A stretch of DNA of 64,000 nucleotides, taken from contig CM055819.1 in assembly GCA_029582265.1 (NCBI GenBank), positions 25,434,715 through 25,498,714 of the forward strand, in the 5' to 3' direction. The translations under genes and the position numbers were made by a program. Below are positions 1 to 14,141 of the stretch, piece by piece. This stretch comes from Zoroaster sp. YZ-2022 (taxonomy: Eukaryota; Echinodermata; Asteroidea; Forcipulatida; Zoroasteridae). Position 1 is the first letter of the stretch; each line of letters begins with the position of its first letter. The notes below the pieces were generated by a model. It saw only the letters and a program-made list of their open reading frames with translations. It ran no database searches and was not told the origin of the DNA.

Positions 1-1444
1 CACAAAAAAGGATGTCATTTCTGTAGATACAAAGGCCAAGCTTACAATAAACACTACTAAACTGTAAGTCATGATTGGATACAGTTTGTGGACAGTCACA
101 CAATAGTAAGGGCCACAAACGACGGACAAAATGACCATGCATGTTTTTTTGTTATTGGTGACTATCCCCTGGCCGACAATAGCTCTCTTGGCTTCACAAG
201 GATGATGGTGTGGGATGCCAACAATGGGGTGCACAAAGGGGAGCAATAGAAACATGGCTTATTGAGATAACTGTGAGTCCTGGTGTATGTGCCTCAAGCG
301 CCAATTGACCATTTCCCCCTTCATTCTCTTTCTGCCTTGTCTGCAGAATGATGGTTGGTGAACCTAACTGAATGAAAGCTAATGAATTTGCCTCAAGCCC
401 CAATGTTCGATTCACATTCTGGATTTAATCTTACCCCTAGAGATAATGTAGATAATGTTTTTCTTTTTTTTAATTTTTTTTTTAATCCATTACAAAAGGC
501 TCTTTCCACATCCTGCTGAAATAGAACAGGTGGCAATGTTTTAGCCACCTGTAAAGAAACACTTCATTGCCATTTTAGCTATTTGTAATCAAGCTTGATT
601 GATCACTCGGAACGGATATCATCCAAATCGGCAAGCTATAAAGAGCAGCACAAGAAATTATGATGCCCAGAAATCTCCAGGGGAACTAAAAACTGACAGC
701 CAAAGATGACACTATCTGTACAACCATGGGCTTCCTTCCTCCATGGTACAACATACATCATGTTAGAACAAAACTGTCTGACACCCGTCACCATAAGCAA
801 TCCTAATCCATATCACTGTTAGTTTCTCACAGAGAGATTTCTTAACTGATGGTTTATCACGATGACACACACACGTGTACACAACTTCCAAAATCCAATT
901 AAACTTCGCTAATTTTACAACAGTTAGCCTCGCGGCGCTTCTGCGAATACAAGTGCGGTCTCTTGGGAATGTTGTACTTGTAAAAGTAGTCAACAGAAAT
1001 TCACAGAAGATGGGAATTAAGGATAGCCGATACTCTCCCATGTAAATTACCATGGTTTCACACGTGAGCTCAATTTTCTATTGGTGTTGTGTTCCTGATG
1101 ATGCATATCCTGTACACTTGTTTGTGTTACTGCTGCGAGATGTGTGAAATGTAAAGAACTGCCTCTACGCTTGACACACGGTAGTCATCTTCAGGATTAA
1201 GTTATTAACAGTGTGCCTCCAAGGCGCAGATTTGTTATATTATCATGGGGAACTTAATATGCATTTCAGTAAAGTTCTGTGTAATCTGACCTAAAAAAAA
1301 AAGATGGGCGGCAGAAGGAAATCTCGCGGGATACACAAAATTGAACATTTTGCCTGGCGCAAAATAAAGATAAGAGTCAAACAAATGGACAGTAGAGATT
1401 ACTTTCTGGCCGGACCAGTAAAAGTTTCAAACTTCACAAGAGCT

Positions 1445-1900
1445 GTATACGACATAAAACACAATAAAGGGGGCCACTTTCCTACCGTCACGTTAGCAGT
1501 TTTTCTTATGGTTGTAATTTTTTTTTTTAATATCTGAAACCACCCAAAAAGAATTTCAACATTTGAATAGACATGCATGCTTACCCTAAAGATAATTTGA
1601 GTTGATTATTACTATTATTTTTTTAATTACCCTAAAATTTCCATCAACAAATGGACGGAAAAGTGAGGTAACTTTTTCCGTCCAATTTTTATGGAAATTT
1701 GAAGGTAACAAAATAAATAAAAAAATTACAAAATAAAATAAATCAACTCAAATTAGTTCTAGTATAAGCCTGCATGTCCATTCACATGTTGAAACACTTT
1801 TTGGTCGGTTTCAGGTACTTAAAAATAAATAACAACCATTGGAAAAACTGCTAACGTGACGGATGCAAAGTGGCCCCCTTTATTGTGTTTTATGTCATAC
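1445..1900. mobile_element. 456-bp fold-back (hairpin) element
   Basis: Left arm (GACATAAAACACAATAAAGG, CGTCACGTTAGCAGTTTTTC) and right arm are inverted copies nearly throughout, meeting at GGACGGAAAA / TTTTTCCGTCC around 1655-1685. The arms differ at several positions and by small indels. Noncoding. Confidence 0.8.
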
Positions 1901-4900
1901 GCGTTGCTGTATAGGATAACATCTGAAACAGTTCAGATTACACGCTTACAAAATGGACATTTTTAGATGGATGAGATTGGCCATTTGCCAGTTATGAGGG
2001 GGGGGGGGCATTGATGGATCAAAATGGCAATCAATCGAGGGCAGGTGTTCCCCTTTTTGAAAGAGTAAACAATATGTACAGCTGTTGTACAATCAAAACT
2101 TTGGGTTTCTTTCACATTTTGAGCCAATGCACCAGCCCGGTAGGTCATGTTTCCCCATTTTGCTACTCTGGACATTTCCCCGAGGGAATTTAGTCATCTC
2201 CCCCCCCCCTCCCACATGACTTCACCCAATAGAGGTGTATCTGCTCCTAAATTATTCCTTATGGAAACTTTGCATTCACCCCTATGATGTCTACAGTAGT
2301 GCATGCTCAGATGAAAATCAACATTGCACTTGAAGGCCTGCAAGATGGTTGCCCTGTCATTCTTCAATAATTTGACAGAAACTAATGTACAAACCACTGA
2401 TTCAGAATTTCAGGAAGGCGCTACACAGAAGAAACACATGCTAGGATGAAGTCTTGGGGTCCCATAGTCTTGTGCATTATAATTCACTACACTATATGCA
2501 GCATACCGGTGGGATTTTCCACTCCTGCCTAGTCATCCTTTATAGGATCAGGACCGTGCACTCAGCATCAGCACTGTATCAGTAAAAGTGCAGATGACAC
2601 GTTTCTACGTGTGTAGAATGTACATTGACACAAATAAGGCCTACACTATAGCTTTCAAGACAAAAGGAGCTTGACCGACGTCGCATGCATTTTTCATCAA
2701 GAAACCGGTAATGATTTCATTAGGACTTTGCTGTTTCATAATCAGGTCCAGATTCGGGTGACTGTCTGCGCAGGTCTCGGAGGGGTCTGCCCAAACATCA
2801 GGCAAAGTCTCTTCTCTCAACGTGCAACTCTTGACAAAACATCTCCGTGCTAGTCCATCAAACCATAGGTAGAAATGCCAATGATCTTAATCATCGATGA
2901 GACATGGCATTGTCAACAAGGATTTTCCTGAAGGGTGCTGCCATATTGGGTTTTATTTAGTCAAGAATTTAAAGGGAAGGTACACCATCGGTAATGTTGG
3001 CAAAACTGCTTCTATGAGTGCACAAACCCTCTTTGAATCAAGATATACATTAAATCACCAACACTTGAACAATTTCTGGCTACACACCTGCTCAAAGTCA
3101 AACACAACATTACAGAGAAAAGCCTAAAATATAGGAGTCAAAATGTGTATCTGATGTGGTATAAATATAGTGGTAACACACCGAGCTGAAATCTCAACAA
3201 ATGATTTGCTTTAGTAAGGCCAGCATTATACCTAGTAGTATATGGCCCTTTTCAGATGTCAAGGTTCGGAAGACGTGAGACACTTTTCAGGGACAACAAA
3301 TCCCCCTACAAATCCATGTAAGTCTTTGGATAAAACTTGCTTTCACTTCATTGAACCAATATAGCTCCATACTTCAGACTGTACGTGTACCTTATGTCAC
3401 AACGATTTGGTGTAAAATTCATAAACTGGAACTCAAATTCACAATTTTAAAACACAGGCATTTAGCCAAGGGGGAGATGAAGGCAGCAGTCCCAATCCCA
3501 GGCCTTTTTTTTAATTTTCCATTTTTCAATATAATACAAAAATAATTTGAAACAAAAAATTGGCCCATTTGTACCCTTAAAATGTGTGTGTCAGTGTGTG
3601 TGTGGGGGGGGGGGGGTGGAGGGGGTAAGTTGTTGTTGTGTGACCTCAATCAAATTATTTTCTAAGTAAAAGTTTTTCAGGGAGTTCTTTTTTGTCACCT
3701 CCTCTCCCTTGACAAATTTCTGGCTATGCACCTGTTCAACAATGTTACAGACTGGCACATGAGTTAGGCCTATGATATAGGAGTCAAACTTTTATAGTAT
3801 TTGCTGCCATATTATATAGTGTTAAATGGTTTTAACAAAGTGGTATAAATCATAATATTTAGAACGCCGCACGTGGTTATAACGTTTCAAGTTTGATATT
3901 TCATGTAACGTATCAATGGCACGACAATTGACGACATGCATTTAATGCCAATTATGGCTGGTTAATGATTTCGGTTCAAGACCAAAATATTTTGCAAAAG
4001 TTTCCTTCTCATAAAAGTTGCATTATTGGCCCAGTTTAGCCCCTAGATTTGCCTATACACTATATTGTTTCACGTTGGGCAATTTTAAGCCAGTCATAAA
4101 GGGAAATTTCTGTTTAGAAATTGCGAAATCGGCAGACGAATATAAGACTTACCTCTCACTTGTTTCAGTACGTCCTATCATTAGAGATTGGTCTGTGTTC
4201 CTGACCGGTCCTGGCTTTATAACGCTGCTTACTCGCGCTAGCGTACGTATTGCATACACAGACTCTAGGCAATGTGTGCGTGCCGTGTAAAAATATATAT
4301 ATGGTCTATTATTATATGACATTATTAATGAAAAGACCTGTCGGTCACATAGAACGAAATAATTTTCTCGATTTGTTTTTAAAAGGGAAGGTACAACATT
4401 GTTTTGGAAACGTACGTTCATTCCAACCTTCTAGTTTTCAAGAAATAGTCTATAATAAGGCCCCAATAAAACTAACCTTTGAAAATGTCATCACAATATA
4501 GATGCTCACGATGTTTTACAAGACATTACCGGACGGCAACTTTTTGGAATTTGACAATTATACAGTCCTAACAGCCTTCTTTTTTCTAAGATGAAAGCAC
4601 TTCTGACAGTCTGGGTGCATTTTGTCACCTTTTTTCTCGTTATCAAGACAGTTAAATAAGTTGAAACTTCCACAGGTTGATTTGTATACATGAAACTTGC
4701 ATTGACAAATTATGGATGCATAAATGGGCATATTGTAATTAGTTTTATGAAATTAACTGGTCAAGAAGAGTCGAGCTCAGCAGAAAACGGATCATGACCT
4801 CATGGAGGTGGGCTGACGCCGCAGTTGTCTTGGGTCCATGGTAATGTACCGGTACCGGTACGGTGCCCCTTTAAGGATGGGGAGATATCTGTCTTCTTCT

Positions 4901-6917
4901 AGGTGTAAATGTTGTCCTTGTCTCTGTCAAGACATCTGTTATGCATGAATAGCAGTTCTCGGAAACACAGTAAGCCATGCTAGGCCTCAGCTCATGACAA
5001 TCTTAAAATTGGAGGTGTCATCACCCTTCAGTGAGCTGAGGACGGGCGAATTACCCGTGAGAGAGAACGTTACATGAGACCCGTTAGTTTCGGGCGATTT
5101 CATCGGTTGTGACATCAAAAGGCCTAAGTGATCCGAGGATGTGGGCTTAAACATTTTTTCTCCACTCTTGTTTCGAAAGATAAGATAAGCACATGAATTG
5201 GAAGTGAATCAGACAATGTTTAGGGGTCTAGGCCTAAGCCTTACGGCTATACTAATGTAGCCGGCGGAACAAGTGACTAATTATTCATCATTATATCCCA
5301 TGGAAACTGCAGTAAATTAAAAACAGAAATCCCTTCAGTCCAACCATGGAGGCCTATATTCTCTCTGATGGTCCAAGCCGTGTGCCCCTTTTTTTATGAG
5401 TGGCTATAAAATGAAAATAATTATAGCCGTCTAGTACAGTAACCGTTCTTCCATGTGATTCCCCGTCACAGTCTACTATATACGGATCTCCCACAATGGC
5501 AGACTTGGGTGAAAAACGTTTGTTTCCCGCTTACCCGGTTGCCTGCATGATTGGAGGGGGGGGGGGGCAACGGACGCACTATATCCCCTTGTTTATCACT
5601 GCGCCATGCATGTAAATTTATCTTCTTTTGTGTGTGTATAGGTTTACCCCTATTTGGTTCTCCTTCCCCTTCCCTCTTCAAACCACCCTGGATACTTCCC
5701 CCATCCCATTACGATCATGCACGTGCAAAAAGGGTACAGTCACATATTTTTCCAATTTTGAATTTTTGACATGATGTTGGTGCTCGTCAACATAATATCA
5801 CAGGACACAGCAGCAGGATAAAGCTTTGAAACAGAACCATGACAATTCATATTTATACACTACAGGTAAAAGAGAAGATGTGCGTTTTTCAGTCCTGTTG
5901 TTTAGGCCTATAGTTGCGATTTCTTTAAATTGATTTCCTTAGGCCTAATGTGTTTTTTTAAATTGTCGTGTTCACTTGAACGGTTTTGTTTTCCACTGAT
6001 TTAACGTATTGTTACCATCCCAGATATGACACGAGAAGGCCAAACACTATAAATATTTACAATCAAAATATTTTCCCACTAAAATCAAAATCGATCACTC
6101 AAAAACGTGGCAGTTCCTTGGTCATTAATTTTATCTGAACAGAAAAAAAAACGCACACAACATTAAAACCAACACATAGGTATTAAGCTTCAATTCTTTA
6201 AACCGCCGCAGACTGGCACCTATGGCACAAACACACACAAAGGGGAGTTTTCAATCAATTTTCCTCGTAAAAAGTGAACGATTGCAGCGTATGATACGGC
6301 GGCCGTTAGGTGTACGAGGGGCCCCTTGTATTCCGGGACGTCGTCCGGGAAAAAAATCTAAAAAAGCCCCGGGCCACATGAGCTCGATGTGGCGGCTAAG
6401 GCAAGGCTTTGTGCTGTTGTGAAAACCACGGTATAGTTGCTTTTGCGTGCCTCGGGTATAGATTGGCCTGGTTTCACGGATGTCATTGACATTACTTGCC
6501 GTTACCTCAACTTCGAAACTACTGGGTTTTTTTTTCTATGTCGAAATAAATGAAACTGTGTATAATCATGGATCGCGATTTACTTCACTGTGTAAATGTT
6601 ATCCATTTTGGATATCATTAATTACAGAAAGAAATGCTTTTAATGACAAGACCATTAAAAGCAATTATATAGGCCTACATTTATTTTTCAAAATACAGGA
6701 TGTTGGTAATCGTGAAATGTGTAGGCTACAGAAACGTGGAAGGCTCGCTTATTGTGTTGTAAAATTCAGTTGAGAAATTATTTAACCTTTTTATTAAATT
6801 GATAGCACCTCAGACAGAAAGATTTCAATTGATAGTTTATAGGCCTACAATCATCAACTTTACAGTAAGTGTTATAACTAGTATCTGGTTCATTTACAAG
6901 AAAGTTGTATATCCCCA
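1901..6917. other. Noncoding intron sequence
   Basis: Apart from the partial repeat at 2970-3085 and a fragment near 4380, I see G/C homopolymer runs (1998, 2200, 3606, 5557) and a CpG-rich patch at 6280-6400 without a credible exon. Confidence 0.5.
2970..3085 (+). repeat. Partial AAAGGGAAGGTAC-family repeat
   Basis: AAAGGGAAGGTACACCATCG, GTAATGTTGGCAAAACTGCT and CTTTGAATCAAGATATACAT match the unit tandemly repeated at 60.0 kb. Confidence 0.7.
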
Positions 6918-7292
6918 CACTGTAAAAAAAAAAAACATGCCAGGCCTAAACTATTACAGCAAAATGCAGGCAACTAACTCTATTTCCAACAATTTGCTGT
7001 ATTACAATTTTACATAACAAGTGTGTTAAACTGATTTACACAATTTCTGTAAACGCTTAATAATGAAACTGCAGTACGTTTCCATATTTGTTTGGACATA
7101 TTCTTTGTGGGCCGAAAAAGAGAATCAGAATGGGTAAAAACAAACAAATATGTAAACGTTTCATTATTAAGCGTTTACAGAAATTGTGTAAATCAGTTTA
7201 ACACACTTGTTATGTAAAATTGTAATACAGCAAATTGTTGGAAATAGAGTTGCCTGCATTTGGCTGTAAATTTACATGTTTTTTTTACAGTG
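6918..7292. mobile_element. Long-hairpin MITE with CACTGTAAAA termini
   Basis: Begins CACTGTAAAAAAAA and ends TTTTTTTTACAGTG. The arms are inverted over about 150 bp (TGCAGGCAACT, ACAATTTGCTGTATTACAAT, AAACTGATTTACACAATTTC). A half copy is at 24830-25032. Confidence 0.8.
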
Positions 7293-8325
7293 CAAAAATA
7301 AAATAGGGCACAGCCCAATATGTCAAGCAATATCTCACTCAGGAACTCCCGATTTTAGTTTGCTCCTGTCTCCGCAGAGTCCGTCTAGAAAAAATACAAT
7401 TATTGTTAAATGGTCATTGTCATTGCATTGCGAGTGATAAGAACCCTGAAAGAAATCATAACACAAATATTAAGCTATGCCATATTAAATCCATCAGAGA
7501 TCGTACCCTTGAAAAACAGAATCTTGGAAAATGGGAATAGCCTATGCTACGTTTAGGCCCTTGTATTTTTATTTTATTTTATTTATTTATGTTTATAATC
7601 CTGGCAATGAAAGTATACAAAACTTATAATTTATTCATAACGAACCAAGGAGCTTCTGCAATGGTAAAGTTCCTGTACCATACAATATATGGAGCCGTAA
7701 GCGGTTGTAGTTTCGTCACTGATTGTGCCAAAATCCGTTCTTTCTTTTCTTTTACACATGCAGCCCCACACAATCACACGTAGTTACATATAATTATACA
7801 CACACCCACACCTCCAAAACCGTACGGCAAAGAAAGCAAAAGTGTCATCATTATAATATATAATCTTCTCCGAAATCAAACCAGCGCGTGTATGGAACCA
7901 GTGTATGACCCCGCCGGTGTATGCTATTATCATAATAATAGAGCAAGAACCACTTTTGAAAATGACGAATTAATTGAACCACTGGTAATAACGGCTAACA
8001 GCAATTCTTCACACCCTCTGAGAAAAAAAAAATCTCGCTGAAGGCCGGCGCAGTGACGAGAAATCAAGGAGTTATGTCAGCAACCTGTGCGGCAGTTTAC
8101 TCATCAGCCATGAATATAGGACCTATACTCTAACTAAATCACTTATGCCGAACCTGCGGCCCAGATCGAGTATTAATTTCTTAAAGGGACTGTACATATA
8201 AATACATCCATACGTGATAAAAATGAAGAGATATGTACAGAAAGTTGTGAAAGTTTCAGTTTATTCAGTTGTATCGAACTTATTCAGTTATATCGAACAT
8301 TTCCTTTAACTCAATTGCAAACGTA

Positions 8326-8578
8326 CACTCACTGGCCAAAAGTATTGCAACATGCTTAAAATTAGCACTTTACAGTAACAGGTGAGATGATCATTTAATC
8401 TGATTTCATCGTGTATTACATAATTTCCGAGCAAGAACAGTAAAAAAGAACATTGACTTCAAAACACAGGCACTTTCAAGAAGTCTTAAGTAGTGTAAAT
8501 AAAATAAAATAAGTTATTGTAACACAGTTCTCCAAACTGAACTTTGGTGTGTGTTGCAATACTTATGGCCAGTGAGTG
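8326..8578. mobile_element. Tc1/mariner-type MITE, copy 1
   Basis: 253 bp with terminal inverted repeats CACTCACTGGCCAAAAGTAT / ATACTTATGGCCAGTGAGTG, flanked by TA on both sides. No ORF. Confidence 0.85.
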
Positions 8579-9472
8579 TACAAACCCACTTGCAATGGTA
8601 GAGGTGAACTACATCACAGCTGTATCGAATGAGAAAAAAAGTGAAAATGCATTCTGATAATGTTTCTATATGCATTCTAATGTGGAAATGGATCACAGCT
8701 CATTCAGTGCAGATTGTATTAATGTTTTCTTGAAAATTACACCGTTGCAGAGGAATAACTTCTCAGGATGTTTGGTACCGTACCATTGCCATCTTACAAC
8801 CTATATAAGCTTTTAGATACGAATTTGTTCAGCTTGTTTTCGGGTTTACCAATTCCCTTTCATTTCCTTTAACACGAATGCAAACAAACCCACTGGCTTT
8901 ATTACATTGGTAGAGGTGAACTACATCACGGACCTTTTACTTTCAAAAGCTCCGTGACTACGCGTAGTCATGTACTGCGGTTTATTTTCATCCTTGTGTT
9001 TCTCCCTGAGCGGAAATTGTTTGAACCGCACTACATGATGGTTAATTTTGCCGAAAATTGATCCTAAATTGGAAAGGTCCCTGTGCTTTTCTGCTCGCTC
9101 ATAGCAGTCTCTCAACACCACATACCATCTTGTTGTTTAGAAAAGACATTAACCCGAAATCACTTGTGCTGGCACAAGAGAGTCAAATCAGAGTCAATGG
9201 AAAGCGCATGCAAGAGCTTAATAAATTTTCAATAAACAGCACAGCCCTATAGCGAGAGAAGTTCACAACTTGCGACTGGCCCTGGGTCACCAACTTGTCA
9301 GATTCAGTAGAGGTATACAGGGCCTGATTGGTACCGAGGTTAAATTATACACATGCCCATGCCTACACATGTCTCATATAAACATCTCATTACAATCATT
9401 TCCTTTTGAGTGCATGTGCTATTAATGACTGTAAAATGACTAAGCGCAAGTTAACATGATGTGATCAACTGA

Positions 9473-9938
9473 CAGAAAATTGCACCGCCGAGCGCCAAAG
9501 AACTTCTCAAATTCACATGAGGTTTTGAATACTGTTTTCCCAGAACCAACGTGGAAAGGGAAGATACATCAATCATCATAAAAAAAAAGTTTTCGTCTGA
9601 ATTACTTTCATCTTAGAAGGGAAAAGTCAAAATGTTACAATTCAGCATCTTTATGTAAAACATAAAACCATTAACAAAACTGTTTTGTTTTGTTTTCCAG
9701 TAAAACAGAAAATTGCACCGCCGCGCGCCAAAGAACTTCTCAAATTCACATGAGGTTTTGAATACTGTTTACCCAGAACCAACGTGGAAAAGGAAGATAC
9801 ATCAATCATCATTAAAAAAAAGTTTTCGTCTGAATTACTTTCATCTTAGAAGGGAAAAGTCAAAATGTTACAATCCAGCATTTTTATGTAAAACATAAAA
9901 CCATTAACAAAACTGTTTTGTTTTGTTTTCTCTAAAAC
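9473..9938 (+). repeat. Tandem duplication, 2 x 233 bp
   Basis: Units 9473-9705 and 9706-9938 begin CAGAAAATTGCACCGCCG and end in a TGTTTTGTTTTGTTTTC run; only a few differences. Confidence 0.9.
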
Positions 9939-12094
9939 GTGATCACGTATTATGATGAAACTATCACAGGTTAGTTTTATGATACATTTCTTGAAAACTA
10001 TATGTTTCAAATTAACGTACATCTCCAACTACCAATGATGTACATGCCCTATTTGAGCACAGCCAGGAATCTTGGCCAACCTTTAAAGTAGCATTTGGAC
10101 TAAGTGAAGTTTTGGGAAATTGCCGGGTTTCAAAAGTCGGTCCCATAGATGGCAAACATTTCCCTTTATAGAACAAAGACTTTATTGACGGATCAAGGGG
10201 TGGAATAAAGGGCATTACCCCCCTCCCACCTCCGCCTACCGGCCGTGAAAATCAACCATGTACACAAATTTAAAAATGTACCATCTGTTTTCAAATTGTG
10301 AGCCAATGTGCACCCTTGTGATCACGATGTGCCCATTTACTGCCACTTAGAGCAGTTCCACCTCCTCTATCCGTTATACGGGATGAGCCTGTCTGCTTGA
10401 AGCAGCTGGGTTCAATCACTCACTGTGTTTGCCTGCATCTTGATATAGAATACTTCCGCACGCAAGAAAAGCCTTGAGGTTGGTTTATTTCATTAGAACC
10501 TTAGGATGTTTACGAATCTAACAACAATTATTACATGATCCTTTATGCTTGGCTAAAAATTCTATGCTGCTTCACGATTTGGAGACAGGTTGGTAACACA
10601 TCTGCGTAATGCTTTACCGGTATACGTCTTCTTAATTTATAATTATTATTTAGAAGACAAAAAATTAGGAAATAGTTTATTCCTTATGATTGAATAACAA
10701 TAGAAAGCAAGATAAACATTTATATAAAATAACATACAAATGCAAAAATACATTAAATTTGGAGAATGGTTCACAAATCAAAACAGGAAAATAACAGCAA
10801 AGCAAGCAACAACAAATATATAGATCATTACAAACATACGTAGGTATGGCGGTTAAGCGTGTCCTAAGTACCGGTAATTGTCGACAGATCTATTTGAAGT
10901 ATATGAATCATACAACTAAAGGTCAGATTGATTCGTGATTATGCTTTATAATGTAATTGGCAGCAATTGAAATAATAATTGTATTTCATTGCCTTTTAAG
11001 GTTTTCTCGACCAATATGACATCAGACGTTAAAGAAGTCAACAATTCGGATTATTTTTACTGGTCTTTAAAGAGAAACAACTTTTCAATGACAGCCTTCT
11101 TTAAAAAAATAAATAATTCGTGACATGTCACGTTAAGGTGTCATCATCAGATAATGCCACCACATGTCTCACTCTTCGGTAAAAGCTTTTCTTTAGAATT
11201 GCAATTTAAGCAGAGCTTAAGTTGAGAGACGGGAGACGAGAGACGGGAAAAAATAGAGATTAAACAGCGGAAGATGTGAGAGATACAGAGAGAGAGAGAG
11301 AGACACGGCCGGACGCCGGACTAACAACAGCAGTGACAAGTTCCGGTGGGTTGACCATGTCCCCCCCCCCCCACCTCGAGACACTGGATCTGTGCATCAA
11401 CAGTCATGGTAATATTGTGTAGGCCTAAAGACCCGAGGTAGGACTGGGATAGTCTGGATAGGACTATAACAGGCCTATAATAAATAAAGTTAACGTTATG
11501 TCTGGTACTTTAATCAAGATTCCACAAAGTAGACTAAAGAAAGGCACTCTTTAGCTCGAAGAACGCTGTAACAGAAACTATTAAGTTTTAACGTTTAGGT
11601 TTGAGAGTCAGGACAGTGGAATCCCATAAAAAGAATCTGATGAAAATCTAAATTGAACGGATGGAACACCAATATATTTAACTCGTCAGGAGGAGTTAGA
11701 ACCCAGGTTCAAAGATGCAACGTAAAGGAAAGTTTTGCCAAACCGTATGCCAACCTGCCCACCCACTGAAATAAATTGTTGGAACGGAATTAAGACTAGT
11801 TCAAAAGAGTGGACTGATGACAGTGATTGGGTACCTTACAAACGAGATCCGAATCGTTCCATTCTGGGAATACGCTCTTCTCAGGTTGAAAAATGCAGGG
11901 ATTTAAGTCATGTAGCAAATCAAACGAATCGGCAGACATGAAAGACGCAGAACATAAAAAAGGAGCAATTTGTCCCTGATGGATTGACCTCACAAATCGA
12001 TTGTCGCTTAATTTAGTCTGTGACTAACAACGTAACTCAATTGAAAATGATGATTTGATTGTTGACTATACAGTAGACCGCCCACCAACATAGG
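9939..12094. other. Noncoding intron sequence
   Basis: Nothing recognised beyond a short GA run (11287-11302) and C10 at about 11360. Confidence 0.5.
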
Positions 12095-12166
12095 GGCTGG
12101 TTAGCTCAGTTGGTAGAGCGCTCGTACGGTATTCGAGAGGTCGCGGGTTCGAGTCCGGCATCAGCC
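12095..12166 (+). tRNA. tRNA-like gene/pseudogene, copy 1
   Basis: 72-nt cloverleaf: 7-bp acceptor stem GGCTGGT/ATCAGCC, D-arm GCTC/GAGC, anticodon arm CTCG/CGAG, and T-arm with GGTTCGAGTCC (B box). A box TAGCTCAGTTGG. Loop ACGGTAT would give anticodon GGU, but position 33 is C instead of U, and GGU-Thr is not normal in eukaryotes. TTTTT follows within two bases, a Pol III terminator. Better read as a tRNA-derived repeat than a working tRNA. Confidence 0.55.
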
Positions 12167-12234
12167 AATTTTTCTTTGCTCGCTACCCGTTTATATAATA
12201 TTCAGGTCAGTTTCTCCCTATAAATCTACTTTGT

Positions 12235-12536
<302 letters not shown>

Positions 12537-12706
12537 TACAACCACGTAGAAGGCTTGTGTCCCAAGTTGTGATATCCCGCTACTGCCGTTACCCAGGTTG
12601 TTTGCATCTGACCGGGGCTTGATCCCTGGCTACTCGGCAGATATGGTTTGACCTCTGACCTGGCCCCATAGAACAATAGATAATTAGCATAAGTGGGCTG
12701 GTTAGG

Positions 12707-12778
12707 GGCTGGTTAGCTCAGTTGGTAGAGCGCTCGTACGGTATTTGAGAGGTCGCGGGTTCGAGTCCGGCATCAGCC
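12707..12778 (+). tRNA. tRNA-like gene/pseudogene, copy 2
   Basis: Same 72-nt cloverleaf as the copy at 12095 with one stem change (TTGAG), the same ACGGTAT loop and the same TTTTT terminator. The flanking ~250 bp are also duplicated, so the repeat unit is larger than the tRNA part. Confidence 0.55.
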
Positions 12779-13028
12779 AATTTTTCTTTGCTTGCTACCC
12801 GTTTATATAATATTTCAGGTCAGTTTCTCCATATAAATCTACTTTGTGTACAACCACATAAAAGGCTTGTGTCCCGTTTGTCAGTGATCCCCGCTACTGC
12901 CGTTACCCGGGTTGTTTGCATCTGACCGGGACTTGATCCCTGGCTACTCGGCAGATATGGTTTGGCCTCTGACCTGGCCCCAAAGAGCAATAGATAATTG
13001 GCATAAGTGGACCGCCCACCAACATAGG

Positions 13029-13100
13029 GGCTGGTTAGCTCAGTTGGTAGAGCGCTCGTCTGGTATTCGAGAGGTCGCGGGTTCGAGTCCGGCATCAGCC
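13029..13100 (+). tRNA. tRNA-like gene/pseudogene, copy 3
   Basis: Third copy, 322 bp after copy 2. Its loop CTGGTAT has U33, making it the most tRNA-like of the three. A box, B box and T-run are intact; the 3' flank passes into an AT microsatellite. Confidence 0.55.
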
Positions 13101-13122
13101 AATTTTTCTTTGCTCGCAAACC

Positions 13123-13125
<3 letters not shown>

Positions 13126-13175
<50 letters not shown>
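13126..13175. repeat. (TA)n microsatellite
   Basis: About 50 bp of TA directly 3' of tRNA-like copy 3. Confidence 0.97.
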
Positions 13176-13178
<3 letters not shown>

Positions 13179-14141
13179 AAATGCCGCATCGGATATTAAC
13201 TACAAAGGTTAATAAGCTGATAAAGACAGCAATCCCTAAAAAAGGAACACCAATGGGGCAATTACATGGTTCGCTGTCACTCATAACTTAAACTACAAAT
13301 TTACAGATCATGAGACAAGTAACATAACAATAAATTATAAGGTGAACATAAAAGTGTCAGAAAGAGCCGACATCCATAACAGAGTTTTAAGTGGTCATAT
13401 GCAGTTGAGGATTTTATTGAGTTAATGAAGAGCGGTTCACATAATATGCTAATTAAGAAAAAACGGACCAAAATCGTACACAGCAGCGTTTTGGATAACA
13501 TCTAGGCCTATAGGCCTATTATTTGTTTTGGAACATTCACGCTACTTTGTTATTTTAAAGAAATTACCCCTTCAAATCTTCTTGCTCTTAGGCCTATTAT
13601 GCCATGCCGTTTTTACAGGAATACAGTGTAAATGATGATGATGATGAATGTTGGCTATCACCACACATTTCAGGGAAAACAAGCGAGAGGGAAGATGATA
13701 ATAGATAGTAATGATGATGATAGGCCTAGATAATAAATGAGGCATTGCCTACAATACCCGGCTGTATATATTGAAGTACAGACTCTAAAAATACTGATAA
13801 ATTTACCAAAAGACAAGACATGCTTATCTGAACAAATTGAAATGAATTAGTCCCTAACGTCAGGCATTATAGGTCTGTAAACAGATGTGTATACGAACAA
13901 AACCAAAACATGCAGAACATCTCAGAAGTGATGAATTAGCTAGCGATAATTAGCGATGTTTTGACCATGCAACTTACATGGATTTTCACAGCTTAAGTCC
14001 CAATATTTAGCTATTAAATTGACTTATCTTATTTGGTCCTTTTGTTCCCATGCACTGTGTCCTTAATTCCCAGTTCAATGACTTTTGTAACTTTAATTTG
14101 TTATAAGGAGTTAAGGACACTGTCTTGAGTTAGTTTTTAGA

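Noticed and set aside
12820..13284. 154-codon minus-strand frame with ITDKRDTSLLCG-like text
   Set aside because: Runs through tRNA-like repeat units and a TA tract; not a protein.
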